DNA of 64,000 bases, from positions 1 to 64,000 of the forward strand of contig MCFL01000017.1 of NCBI GenBank assembly GCA_002102555.1. The letters are read 5' to 3'. Shown piece by piece: positions 32,501 to 43,327 of the stretch. The stretch's first letter is position 1. The number at the start of each line of letters is the position of its first letter. This DNA comes from Catenaria anguillulae PL171 (taxonomy: Eukaryota; Blastocladiomycota; Blastocladiomycetes; Blastocladiales; Catenariaceae). A program made the position numbers and the translations under genes. The notes under the pieces were generated by a model. That model was given only the letters and a program-made list of their open reading frames with translations, searched no databases and was not told the DNA's origin.

Positions 32501-32954
32501 GTTGGTTGCCGCTCATGAGCGAGTTCCACACATCAACAGGCGGCGATGCAAAATGGAACATGGTCGATTCGCGCCACGATGGCATACTGCGAAAGAGATT
32601 GAGCGCAAGAGCACGGCTCGGTTCGCTTAACGTTGGGTTCTTGAGCAAATGCGAAAGAATAGTGCGAATCCCGTGCTTGACAGTCGACGACGGTGAGGTT
32701 GCAGTTGCAGGCAGGTTCGACAGAGGCAGCGAAAGGTGTTGAAGGACATCCTGGCAAGATGCTGCGATGGAAGCTATAGGTAGAGGAAATGAAAGACAAG
32801 TGGGTGCGTGGCGAAGGAATGAGAATGAAGACGAGACACCACTCCCTCGGTCGAACATGCGTAGCGCTGAAAACGGACCAATTGTGATGGTGCGGGCTGC
32901 CTTGGATGGAGGGATTGGGCCATCATCCTGCGAAGGTGTGCCGGAACGCTTCAT
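29527..32954 (-). CDS. Helical-repeat protein with C-terminal BTB domain, frame-broken
   Basis: The start at 32954 (MKRSGTPSQDDGP) opens a protein of about 1,130 residues if the breaks are bridged. Six blocks in alternating frames look coding, with changes near 32470, 31925, 31620, 31095 and 30780. None looks like an intron. The first two thirds are leucine-rich helices without a sharp motif (for example KCLKLLSLLLCKWEL and PLVARHFQQYMSL), compatible with armadillo/HEAT repeats. The C-terminal third has a BTB-like core: LACRSCLAHASGYFSGLF, then ADLLRDMVDFAFMGKTAG, then VEMVLLADRI. Armadillo-type repeats followed by BTB is the architecture of ARMC5-type proteins, Cullin-3 adaptors in animals. 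That similarity is of layout only. The breaks mean either consensus errors or a pseudogene. Confidence 0.5.
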
Positions 32955-33407
32955 ACTTACGGATGTCACGGGCAGCCTAGGAGCCAAAATATTGTAAAAC
33001 TCGAGAGTCGAATAATAGGTACACGGCAGATTTCAATGCGCAGGGATACTTTGTCATATTCATTGCCAAACATTGTCGTTTTGCAGATGTATTGAAGCGG
33101 CGCCGGGGCTCCGTCAACAGGGAGCAATGAACGGAGCGGAGGGCCGCCGATCCATGTCCACTCCTCACACCCACACTCCGACTTGCCATGTGCAGAACGA
33201 CGCAGCTTACGACGCGACGGCCGTGGATGTATCGTGTTGTTGCTTTCACCACTGAAACGGATCCTTATGACTCAGTGCAATGCAATGCAATCCCGAGCGA
33301 ATGAATATCTGCACCATCTAGGTTGACACCCGGCACTCTCCAGCCCCTCGGCTCCTCTACTCCTTCGCTCCTTGAATCCAACCCACCCATCGCACAATCG
33401 CGCCAAA
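32955..33407. promoter_or_regulatory. Divergent intergenic region, 453 bases
   Basis: Lies between two head-to-head starts, the BTB gene (minus, 32954) and the SNF2-like gene (plus, 33408), so it should contain both promoters. A balanced-composition stretch (33000-33060) next to the BTB gene has several AT-rich words. The 40 bases before 33408 are rich in short CCAACCCACC-like words. No specific site recognised. Confidence 0.35.
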
Positions 33408-36021
33408 ATGGCTCGTACAAAACGCTCTGCCGCAGGCACGGCCAGTTCGGACGAAAACTCGGCGGCCACACCGGCTCAGCCGACCAAGCGCACTCGCAAG
33501 TCGCAACCGTCCTCGTCACGGACCAGTTTGAAGCCCCAAGCACATCAGCTGGACCCCATTGACGACCCAATCCCTGCGCCGGATGACGAAACGGTACCGA
33601 TTGATCCCACAACAGATGTGTTGCATTTGGTACAACCATGTTTCCCCGATATCTTTCAAGGCCCCCAGTACGAAACAGTGCCGCCCTCAAAGGATCGCAG
33701 GCTTGGCCGCATGGTATTGGAAATGAGTCGGAACCGCGACTCGGGCGATTGGAGCGAGTATCCGGAAAGGGCCGACGAAGAGCAACAGGAACAACAGAAG
33801 GCTTATGATCTGGCCATCCAAAGTGGAGCCATTCCGCCACCCTCCAGCGGTACACTTGTTCTGATCTTCGCCCGTCTTGTCTAGTGGTGTTGCTACATAG
33901 GCTAACTCTGTCCCGTCAAAAAACGCCTGCGCAGACATCCTGGTCTTTGAACATGTTCTCGAATCTCCAGAATTCGTCCATCCACCACCGACCTTCACGC
34001 CATTCACAGGAAATCATGGAGTGGGCAACTATGATGGTTTTCGCCGTGCCGTTCTCGTCGAATTCACTCAAGTCCGCATCCAGCCTGTCATGTCCGCCAA
34101 ACGTGCCGTCATCTCAGCGGATTATGACGGGTTTGCTCAGTACGAGTACCTTGACGCCAACTCGACCAAACCTCGCTACGAATCCGTATCCTACGCATTG
34201 GACCATGTCGAAACCACGGCCGCATTCAACACCGTCACCGAAAAGGCATTCAAGCGCCACGAGCTTTCCGATCCGTACCATGCTCTCTCAAAAGAAACCC
34301 GACCGCGCGCGCGGTACATGCGGGCCAATCACGCCTATCCCTGCCACTTGTTGACCGCAAGATCGAGGGATTGACCGTGTGGATGATTCCAAATCCCAAG
34401 CGCCCGCAAAGTGTCGAGCGTGAACTTGATGAGTCATGATTCTCACCGACAACTCGGCCCTCGCCTGTTACGGTCTGGTATTCGACCCGAAATGATGCCG
34501 TACGTGCGTGTTGCGTTGCGACCGATGCGCGGGTGCTGCTATGACGGCTGGGCCGCCAAGTTTGCGTATCGGTGGTCGGTATATTTGCGATGGACAAGAT
34601 CAATGCCGCCTTGCGGTCCAGCGATTTCGGGGCAAGGACGGCGATTCGTGACTTGCTGAAGCGGTTGGGCGGCAGGTGGGATGGGTCACGGATTGCGAGG
34701 ACGACAATCAGGTGGTCGAGTTTATGCGACCGTGGCATCTTGCTCGGTTGCCACTCAATGCAGTGCCGCTCGCCGGCAAACTTGCCAAGGACTTGGATTC
34801 CTGGGACAACAAGCTACTGGCTTGGCTCCGTCATCGCGATTGCCAGAGCAACAACACTTGCCATTGATCCGACGCCGCTTCGCTTGCACAAGAAACTCAT
34901 TCAACTCGGACCCAACGGCATGTACTTTGAGCCGCTGACTGGTCTTTTTCACCAGTCGCTTCCCGAGCGTGTTGTTTCGCCTCGCCCGCCAATTCATTTT
35001 TCATGTACCGACAGTCTTGTTCGATTGGATTCCGAGGATAAGCGACGCAGTATCGTCCTCGGGCTCGTTGCCATTGATTTGGATCAACTTCAGCCAATCC
35101 TCGGCCACCGTCGCCACTCTCCTCTCTCAAGACCGCCCCTCGTTGCCCGCCACGTTGGTCCTCTGCCGCGAAAATCAAATCAACGCTTGGGCTCGAGATT
35201 TCGACACACACGTTCAGCCCATGCACCCAACGAGTCGCATTGTCACAATTCGCAACATTACCGACTTTGGCACCGTGACTCTTGCTCAAGTGCAGCAAGC
35301 CTCACTTGTCGTTGTCTCTGCCGAGTTCCTCCTGCACGACTACTATTCGGTACTCACCGCTGCAGCCCTCTGCACACACCATCTCCCTTGCTGGTTGTGG
35401 TCACATGCAAACACGCGCAAATACTGCGCCGACGCACAGCTTCGAGCCGCGCAAGGTGTCCGTTTTGCAGAAAGATGCCAACATCGAATCGCATCCCTGG
35501 CCATTGCGCACGATTTTCACTCGACCCTTGCCGAATGCACTGCCATCACTGTTCCAAAGCGGTCCGACGATTACATCATTCGCGATTTCGAATCAACCAA
35601 GGTGACACTTGCGCATCCGCCCGTGCTCTTGCACTTGATGCACTGGCGCCGACTCGTGTTTGACCATGGCGTGAGCCGCGTGTCGCAATGCTCGGACCAG
35701 AGCTTTGAGTTGCAGGACGGCGTTCACCGGCCCGCTAGGTCTGCAGGCATTCGACTCGAGCCTTTGCGTGAGTTGAGTGCAGACTCCGCTGTCACGTTTT
35801 TGGGCGGTCCAAATAAGTGCAAGCGTAGTTGCGGGGCGTGCTCGGAACAAACGACCAAGGTGTTTGGGTTGCTGGCACTGACGCTTGGTGATGTGCCGCT
35901 CAAGGACACGTTGTCGGTTCGGGCAAAATGGGAGCTGTTGAATGCGGTGACGGCGAATTTTTGGACCAATGTCGAGCACGCCGGTCCGAGGTGGAGGAGC
36001 GAATGTATTGGAGCCTACTAG
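33408..36021 (+). pseudogene. SNF2-like protein (copy 1), heavily frame-broken
   Basis: Exon 1 is 33408-33849 (MARTKRSAAGTASSDE, basic and acidic linkers). A GTACAC intron leads to exon 2 at 33935 (DILVFEHVLESPEFVHPPP). The frame is lost near 34360 and changes again several times up to about 35080. From about 35090 to the stop at 36021 it is clean. The clean part has the middle of a SNF2 helicase N-lobe: PATLVLCRENQINAWARDF, IRNITDFGTVTLAQVQ, ASLVVVSAEFLL and MHWRRLVFDHGVSR. In active SNF2 proteins that last block reads WxRVIxDEAH, so the DEAH box is missing here. No Walker A loop or helicase C lobe is seen. It is a paralogue of the gene at 62450-64000, which reads cleanly over the same region. 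Probably a pseudogene of a non-catalytic family, or a consensus-damaged gene. Confidence 0.55.
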
Positions 36022-36542
36022 GGTTGGCTGAAATGGGTGGGACAGGTGTGTATGTGTGAATGACGCTCTTGTATAGTTGACTCTGTAAATGTCGGTATTG
36101 ACTATTTTTATTTGCCCAAGTCTTTGTGCTTGAACGGCTTGGCAGTGACATTGAGCCTATCGAGTCGGCAAGTTTTTTCTTCCCATAAATCGCGCGAGTG
36201 TTTACCCATTTCGCTGAGGATGTCAGATGTATGTCATTTTGGCCCTCAAAGCTCGACAAGTACAGAGAGAAAAGGTGATGCTTCATGTGATTGTGAGACA
36301 AAAGAACCGGCGACAATATTGTGAAGTCGCGTTGGTGGAGAAAAAACAAGCCAGAGAAGCAAACGTCTTGGGAAAATGGTGCATGACAGTGCATGGGGGT
36401 GAACAGGAAATGGCGAGTCGGTCAACGACAGGAATATGACTATTCTCAATAGGGCGGTTGGATTGGAAAAAAAAAGAGAGTGAATCGAGTGTAAGCAAAT
36501 GTAAGGGCAATGAAACAAAAAATGCAACGCCTCCCGCTTCAC
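36022..36542. other. Convergent intergenic region, 521 bases
   Basis: Between the ends of the SNF2-like gene (plus) and the mucin-like gene (minus). AT-richer than its surroundings, with A-runs near 36465. Probably 3' untranslated regions. No gene-like frame with domain character. Confidence 0.4.
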
Positions 36543-39500
36543 CTACACGACGCGAATCCGAATGCAATCATCCTGCGCGCCGCGTTGCGCAATCGGCATG
36601 AGTACCGGTTGATGCGTTCTACTGGTCGCATGCGTACACAACCTGTACGTTCCCGGGACACTAAATGCCGACCCAGGCACATTGACCGTCAACGAGTCCA
36701 CGCCCTCCTGGTTCATGGAAATGAACACGACGCTCTTTGGGTCCGGTGGCGTCCGCCCGCCAGGCATGCGCTGAACGGCCAAGTGCAAGTGACCTTCAAT
36801 GAGGCCTTGGCCGTTGAGTGTTTGCGGGCTCATTAGGTACCGACTTGCAGGCGCTCGGTCACACCCAGGTCCAGGTTCAGCACAACGGCTTCTAGCGTGA
36901 GCGGAGTGCCTGCAGGGTGGGTGATGCCGTCTTCGGGTTGGGTGATGACGGTGGATACCATGTGGTCGGCAGAAGGGATCTGGCCCATGACCACTGGGTT
37001 GCAACGGGAAGATGGGAGCTGTGCGCCCGTATTGAGCGCGTTGGGCATACCGACGGCATCACAAATGTGGCATCGATTGGATAGCCCGTGGGTGGGGATT
37101 GGACGCCACCGGGTGGTTGCGTTGGCTGTGCAGTACCAGTTGTAGTAGTTGCGCTCGACGCAACTGTTTCGGAGCAGACGATGTCGTCGTAGCCGTGCTC
37201 GTCGTGCTGGGATCTGGAAGTTCGGTTGCCGTGGAAGTCGCAGTTGATGTGGACTCGTCGCTGGCCGTTGTTGCGGTCGCTCTTGGCTTGACGTAGCCGA
37301 CTGCGTCGTGGTGAAAGCGGGGTCTTCCGTGGTGGATTGGGCCGCCGACGTGGTCGCTGTTGTCGTGAGCTGTGTGACAGCCGTCGTCGTGGCTGCGCAA
37401 GGGCATAGGTGTCAACTCACTGCCCACCATTTCCTACTCTACAAACGCGTGCAACGGAAACATACCAGTCTCGCTCTCTGTGGTTGCTGCGGTCTCAGAT
37501 GCCGTACTCGTTTCCGCGGCAGTCGTTGTCGATACGCTGGTAAGAGTGGGAACATCAGCGGTCGTTGTCGTTGTTGTAGTTGCTGAACCTGTCGTCTGCT
37601 CGTCGCTTGACGTCGAGGATGGGCGGTGACTGTGGGCTCTTGCGTGCCGACACACTTGTCGATTGCGTTGTCGTCAACACGGGATCCTCGCTGGTCGTCG
37701 CGCTTGCAGATGTGGCTGTTGTTTCCACGGTCTCGGACGCACTCGTTGTGGTTGCAGGCTCTGTTGTCAGCGTGGGAACCTCGGTCGACGTGGTTGACTC
37801 TGAGGACGTGGTCGAGACCACAGTCGTCTGGGTGGGAGCTGTTGACGACGTTGCAGACTCCGAACCGGTTGCCGTTGCAATGTCCGAACTTTGCGTAGCC
37901 GTTGACGTACTTGAGGTTGAGTCAGATGTTTGCGTTACCGTTTCCGTCGTGTCGGTCGTTGACGTTGGCGCAGGCGTAAGACTCGTGACCACATCGGTTG
38001 TGCTTGTCTCGGCGATTGTCGTCACCGATGCGGTGCCTGTTTCGCTTGCGCTGCTTGTTCCGGTGGCCGTCGGCTCATCCGAAGTAGCCGTTTGCGAGGA
38101 CGACTCGGACGTGGACGTGGATGCGACTGACGTAAGGGTGGTGGCGTCGGTGGTAACTGTGACAATGAATCAGGGGTGAGCTTGGTGCAAAAGGATGAGC
38201 AGCGTCATGGAGCGTACCAGTGCTTGGCTCGGACGTTGTTGTCTCAGTACCTGTCGGCTCTGTTGTGGTAATCGAGATCAGAGATGTCACCGTGTCCGTC
38301 TCTGTCGCGCTCAGTGTGCTTGAGGCTGTCTCTGTCACTGCCTCCGTAGACGTTGCCGGTAGCTGTTGCCGTAGCCGTGGCTGTGGCCGTCTCATCCTGC
38401 GTCAACGTGGTCAATTGTGAGACGCTTGTTGCCGTGGTGCTTGCATCCGTCGATGTCTCCACATCCGTTGTTGTGGTCGGTTCGGGTTGCCGTTGTGGTG
38501 AATGTGACTTCAGCTATTGGAAGCAACCAAAGAAGAATGAGTCCTGACATTGAGATGGGAATCTCTAGACACAACGCACTCGCTGTTCCGCCATTGTCAT
38601 CGCTGCTGGATGTGTTGTTGACGGTGCAGGTTGCGTCAAGGTCGGCAGCTCCGTCACCGACGTTGTTGTCGTGCCTGTGGCCGTGGCCGTGTCCGAAGCC
38701 GAAGTGGACGACGACTCTTGGTCTTGTGTCGTTGTTGCAGCCACAGATGAAGAGGTGGACGTCTCGTTGTCGCTGGTGGTGGCTGTATTACGGTACAAGA
38801 CGCATTTTCAATTAGTTTCCATCGTGCCAACGCATGACACTTGACGAGCTGGAGCGTACTCGTTGTCACTGCAGGCGTCGTCCCCTCAGATGTCGTCAAC
38901 GTCTCACTTGCCGTGACGGTCTCGGTTGTTGTGCTGGTTCCTACATCGGACGACGAGGTTGCGGTCGCCTCGACCGTCGTCGTGGCCGTGCCTGTTGCAA
39001 TTTCCGAAGTCGAAAGCCTCGCTCGTGGTCGTCGGCTCAATGGATGTGCTCGTCTCGCTGGCAGCGGATGTTGTTGTTTCAATGGTCGACGAGTCGGTTG
39101 CCGTCAGCGACTCGGTTGTGGTCGTGACGAGCGTCAATGAGGGTACAGTCGTTGTGTCGGTTGTGGTGGCCGAGGATGATTCCGACGTTGACGCAACGGG
39201 GTCGGACGAAGTAGCCGACGTAGCAGTTGCGGTCTCTGACGACGAGTCTGAAGTCGTGGCCGGCTCTTAAAACGCGTTCCCAATATGTCAAACATGGTTC
39301 ATGAACGAAAGCTCAAGAAAGGCGTAGGGAATGGGAGCATACCAGTCGCTGTGCTCGCCAAAGTCGTCGACTCGGCCTCCGATGCGGTTCCTGAAGTTGT
39401 CGTCGTTCCAGGCTCTGCCGTGGTGGTTGCTCCAGGTTCAGTCGTGGTCGTCGTTACAGGCTCGGACGTGGTCGTCGCGACGGATTCGGTCGTGGTAAAC

Positions 39501-40872
39501 CCCGGGTCAGATGAGGTTGCAAGCGACGAAGCAATCGTGGATGTGCTTACCAATGTCGACTCGGTCTCAGACGCACTTGTCGCAGGCTCTGTGGTGGTTG
39601 TCGTTGCAGGCTCCGACGTCATCGTCGTCTCGGATGCACTTGTCGACTCTGCTGTCGACACTGGCAGCGACGTTACTTCTGTAGACGTGCTCGCGGCGGA
39701 CGTGGATGTGCCCGCTGAACACAAAGATCAGATCATAATACAACGCACAACGCATCAATACAAACAGAATGGACACGCACCAGGCTCAGTGGTCGTGCTT
39801 GCATCCGATGTACTCGCAGTAGCTGTTGTCTGTGCCGAAGTCGAAGTACTTCCGGGAAGCGTTTGCTCGGGTTCTGTCAAGGTCAATGAGGTACCGTGGT
39901 CGTGGTCGTGACAGTGGTCTCTGCACTGCTCGTTGTGGTCGATTCCGTGACGGTGGCCTCTGAGGCTGTTGTTGTCGACGACGAGGTGGTTGCAGTGGTA
40001 AGCGTGGTAAGCGTCGACGCTGTCAATGTCGTTTCGGATTGCGTCGTGGCTGTGTCAACCGAGGGGCATGTTAGCGTGTGGCAAGCCAGAGAGTCCAATC
40101 GCATCTGGGGGAAGACGTACTTGACGACGAAGCAGTTGCGGTGGTCGATGCAGCTGTAGATGTGGATGTCGTCGTGGGAACCGCTGACGAGCTCGTCGTT
40201 GTGGGCGCCACAGTCGTCGTGCTCGTCAATGTGAGCGTCGAAAACACAGTTGACGTGGACGTGCCTGTTGCCGTTGCGCTACTCGCTGTGGTCGACCTCG
40301 ACGTTGTGGTCGTTGGAGCCAATGTTGTTGACGACAATGCTGTTGTCTTTGTACTCGATGCCGAGCTTGACGTGACCCGAATCGACGTACTCGTGGTGGT
40401 TGTCACAGGCGGCAACGTTGGCGTTGGCCGCTGCCTGCGTCTCGTCACCGTGACAATCTTTGTAATCACAATGATCTTTGTAATGACGACCTGGCGGCCG
40501 CCACGCCCCCGCCGCCGCCGCCACGCCGCCGAGGGGGAACGCCGCGATCTTCCAGGTCCGGGAACGGATTGAACTGGTCGTCATCAAACGGTGGCGCCGC
40601 CGGAAAGTCATCGTCGACTGGAATCCCCGAATCGTCCGGTAAAATCACGGCCGCGGCATGACTGCCGCTGGTGCCGGCGGCCGGCGGGCGGTTGATCCCA
40701 CGTTGTTGTTGCGGGTGGCAAGCGGCGCAGGGAGGGCAAGCACCAGGGTGGATGTAAAGAGCGAGACAAGGTAGATTGCCAGATATGCACGCCACAGGCG
40801 CATGGCCCAGGTGGGCGGGACACGGGTGGAGGCAGGCCCACGGGCACGAGATGGCGGGGCGACCGTGATCAT
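36543..40872 (-). CDS. Mucin-like secreted protein with fungal C-terminal domain
   Basis: The start lies near 40872 or 40803. The second gives a good signal peptide (MRLWRAYLAIYLVSLF, hydrophobic to about residue 25, then PAPLATRN). A short acidic part follows (PDDSGIPVDDDFPAAPPFDD), then about 3 kb of Thr/Ser-rich sequence (TTTTTSEPATTTTTEP types) split over several exons. Exons end in donors such as GTATGC, and reading frames alternate, so exact joins are not given. The last 500 bases encode a domain known from many fungal secreted proteins: VMGQIPSADHMVSTV, LNGQGLIEGHLHLAVQ and APIAQ-like MPIAQRGAQDDCIRI at the end. One break, near 36842, fits one missing base. Expected to be heavily O-glycosylated at the surface or in the wall. 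Confidence 0.6.
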
Positions 40873-41789
40873 GGCGGGGCGAGCGAGTGATCAGAGAGTG
40901 TAAGGTGGGCGGAGAGTCTAAGCAAGAAGGTAGTTGCAAGTCGGGAGTGTTCAAGTAAGGGAGGGGCAGTAATGTGATGTGCACAAATGGCACAGTGGCC
41001 GTGCTTGCAGTATAGAAGGTAGGTTGGGTTCTCGTTGATCGGCAAGTAGAGTAGTGTGGGAAAGTACGAGGACGCGTCCAAGTACGTTGAGGGGAGGGGA
41101 AACTTAGGGAAGCCGCGAGCGAGAGAGAGAGGCGGGACAATGAGCAATCTAAAGAGCTGTCTGTCTGTATTTACTTGTCTTGAAAGAGTAAAGATCAAGT
41201 GTCAGCAGCAGGGTCGAACCAAGGACCGTCGAGGGGCGACAAGGGCAACCAGAACCGTTTCCTGCCATGGGGGGGGTGAGGTCCGCCTTTTGACAGGTTT
41301 GTTCTGTTGAGGGCGGGGATGATGAATGATATCATTTGTCATTTCCAGCTTCCGATGTCAGACCGTCAAAAGCATCAAAGCACTCGGCGCTAAAGTGTGC
41401 GGCAGCGACGGGACCAAATGCCCAATGAGACGGCGAAGATAGGCGTGATCGTGTGAGGCACGCCGGAACAAGCACGGTCATGATTTCTCTTTGTCACACA
41501 TGAATGGCCTCTCCTCCTCGCCGAACCCACTATATATATGGTACTTGGGTCGAAGAGCATTATCAAATCGAACATGTCTGACAAACCAACCGGCACAGGT
41601 GTACTTTCGGTACCCGAAACTGGAGCCGCCCACTATCTTATGTAGGATCTTGGCAACCAACTGCATGCCAACGCCTTTCGCTCAACAAGATCGAAAGAAG
41701 CGATGAATAGCGCGAGACCTATCGCCAAGAACAAACAATCGAGCGGTTGGATCCAACAAATCACACTGTATCGAGGCTATTTTGTTTGC
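40873..41789. other. Intergenic, 917 bases
   Basis: Upstream of the mucin-like gene and downstream of the QNG1-like gene. Minus-strand frames at 40869-41198 run into the mucin start but have no ATG context better than the signal-peptide Met. A stretch at 41180-41240 has a GGTTCGACCC word on the minus strand but does not fold as a tRNA. AT-rich word tatatatatgg at about 41530. No gene recognised. Confidence 0.35.
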
Positions 41790-42965
41790 TCAATAATACA
41801 CACTCCTGGTGCGATGAATCGGCACCTCGTGCATCTCCTCCTGCCTTGCCTTTGCGTAATCCCAAATGTAAAAATCGAGCATGACGGCATTCAACGGCGT
41901 CGACTTCAACTCGCTGGCCGCCTTGACCGCAGCGGGATCATCGCCTTGTGCCACCAACTCGACCATCTTGCGCCTGACCCTTTCGACGGCCCAAATACTT
42001 GCAGCGCGAATCTCGACCTCGCGCTCGTCACCATTGCGCAACAAGGTGTCGCCACGTGCCAGCGTCTCGTTGAGGGATGGCGAGTAGATCAGCAGACCCA
42101 AGTGCACGAGCGCTTGCGGGACGCGGTAATCGGCAAACATGGTGAGCGTGTCAATGTCGTCGAATCGGCCGAGGCCCGTGCAGTTGAAACAGGCCCAAAG
42201 GTCGGCAACGAGGATTTGGACGCGCTTGTACAGGTACACTGGTTTTGTGTTGATATCAAGTGGTCAGAACAATGCAAACAATCATAAATGCGCATGGAAA
42301 AGGAACATGATGAAACATACCGCGCTGCCCATGGTACGTTGCCTCGTCCCTAAACGTCGGGAAATGCGCCAACACCTCCTCCATCAATGTCTGTGCCGAC
42401 CCGTTGCACTTGTCAATGAGCGTGACAAACGACCCGTCAAAATGGTTGACGAGCATGTCGCCTGCATGTCGCACCGCACTGGCACGCTCGTCAAACAGCG
42501 GCACAGGCACGTTTGGGTCGACCCCACGAAATACATGAGCGAGCTGATCACTTGTCAATTGGCTCATGACTGAGCGTCGGTGATTTGGATGCCCTCGTCG
42601 AGTGCGCGGCGAATGGCAGCAACCAAGCTCCAGTACCCCGTGTACCGGTGGCCATTGTACTCGACCGTATAGGGATTTCCTGGGTCGTCGGGCCAAAAGG
42701 AAAAGTTGAGCAGATCGAGCAAAAAGATAAACTCGGCGGCGTGCTTGTCGGCGACTTGCGGGTGGAGAGGGTTGGCGGAGCGCCAGGTGGAGGGCGAGTA
42801 GGCGTTTGCGGCGAGGCCATCGAGGATGTGCAGGGCGGCCTGGTGGATGGCATTGTCGTTGCCGAGCTGGACGTGGCGGGCAGAGAGGACGACCTTGAGG
42901 GTGGATTCGAGGACGCGGGATGAGGGCGGGAGGGCTGCTGTTGGGAGCGGGATTGGAGTAGACAT
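41790..42965 (-). CDS. QNG1: Queuosine 5'-phosphate N-glycosylase/hydrolase (DUF2419)
   Basis: Exon 1 is 42965-42321. An 82-base intron (GTATGT donor, ACCAG acceptor) joins in phase 1 to exon 2, 42238-41790. The family releases queuine from queuosine monophosphate so that it can be reused for tRNA modification. Family signatures: FIFLLDLLNFSFWPDD, YTGYWSLVAAIRRALDEG, ITDAQ, FPTFRDEATYHGQR across the intron, YKRVQILVADLWACF and LTMFADYRVPQALVHLG. Length (about 365) is right for eukaryotic members. One break: at 42568 the frame must move by one base between ITDAQS and MSQLTSDQLAHVF. One missing base repairs both the frame and the splice phase, so a consensus error is the simplest reading. The start Met is followed by a Pro-rich leader, as in other fungi. 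It shares a divergent promoter with the TAF8-like gene. Confidence 0.85.
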
Positions 42966-43327
42966 GGCGTTGTGCTTTGTGATTTACATGGACAGTGTGA
43001 GTGGTGTGGTGTGTGTGCGGCATGGCATATTCTTATAATATATTACAGTAGTGAACATAGGAATTACAGCAATCAACAACAACGAAGAGAGGGTCGCCGA
43101 TCTGATCAGTGATCACATCAGAAAGACATTTCCAGCACACTGCGTGTGAACTGTGAAGTCATAATAAAATGGACTTGCCAGGACCAATCAAATTCAATTG
43201 GCATTTCCTTGCAAAATTTCAATGTAACCGCGGCAACCGACTCTCGGCAACATTCCCCCAGTACCCGAGGGCAGGCACAGGCACAAGCAGTCAGTCACAG
43301 TCGCAGTCGCAGTCACAGTCGCCCACA
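42966..43327. promoter_or_regulatory. Divergent promoter region of QNG1-like and TAF8-like genes
   Basis: About 360 bases between two opposite starts. An AT-rich patch with TATA-like words (tcttataatatattacagtag) lies at 43031-43051, about 70-85 bases upstream of the QNG1-like start. It is a candidate core promoter for that gene. The TAF8-like frame is open from an ATG at 43169, so part of this region may be its 5' coding or leader sequence. Confidence 0.35.

Noticed and set aside
37580-40572. Long plus-strand Val/Asp-rich open frames
   Set aside because: They are the reverse complement of the Thr/Ser-rich mucin exons (ACN and GTN codon bias) and show no domain.
41180-41260. tRNA-like GGTTCGACCC word on the minus strand
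   Set aside because: The flanking bases do not form a T-arm or acceptor stem.
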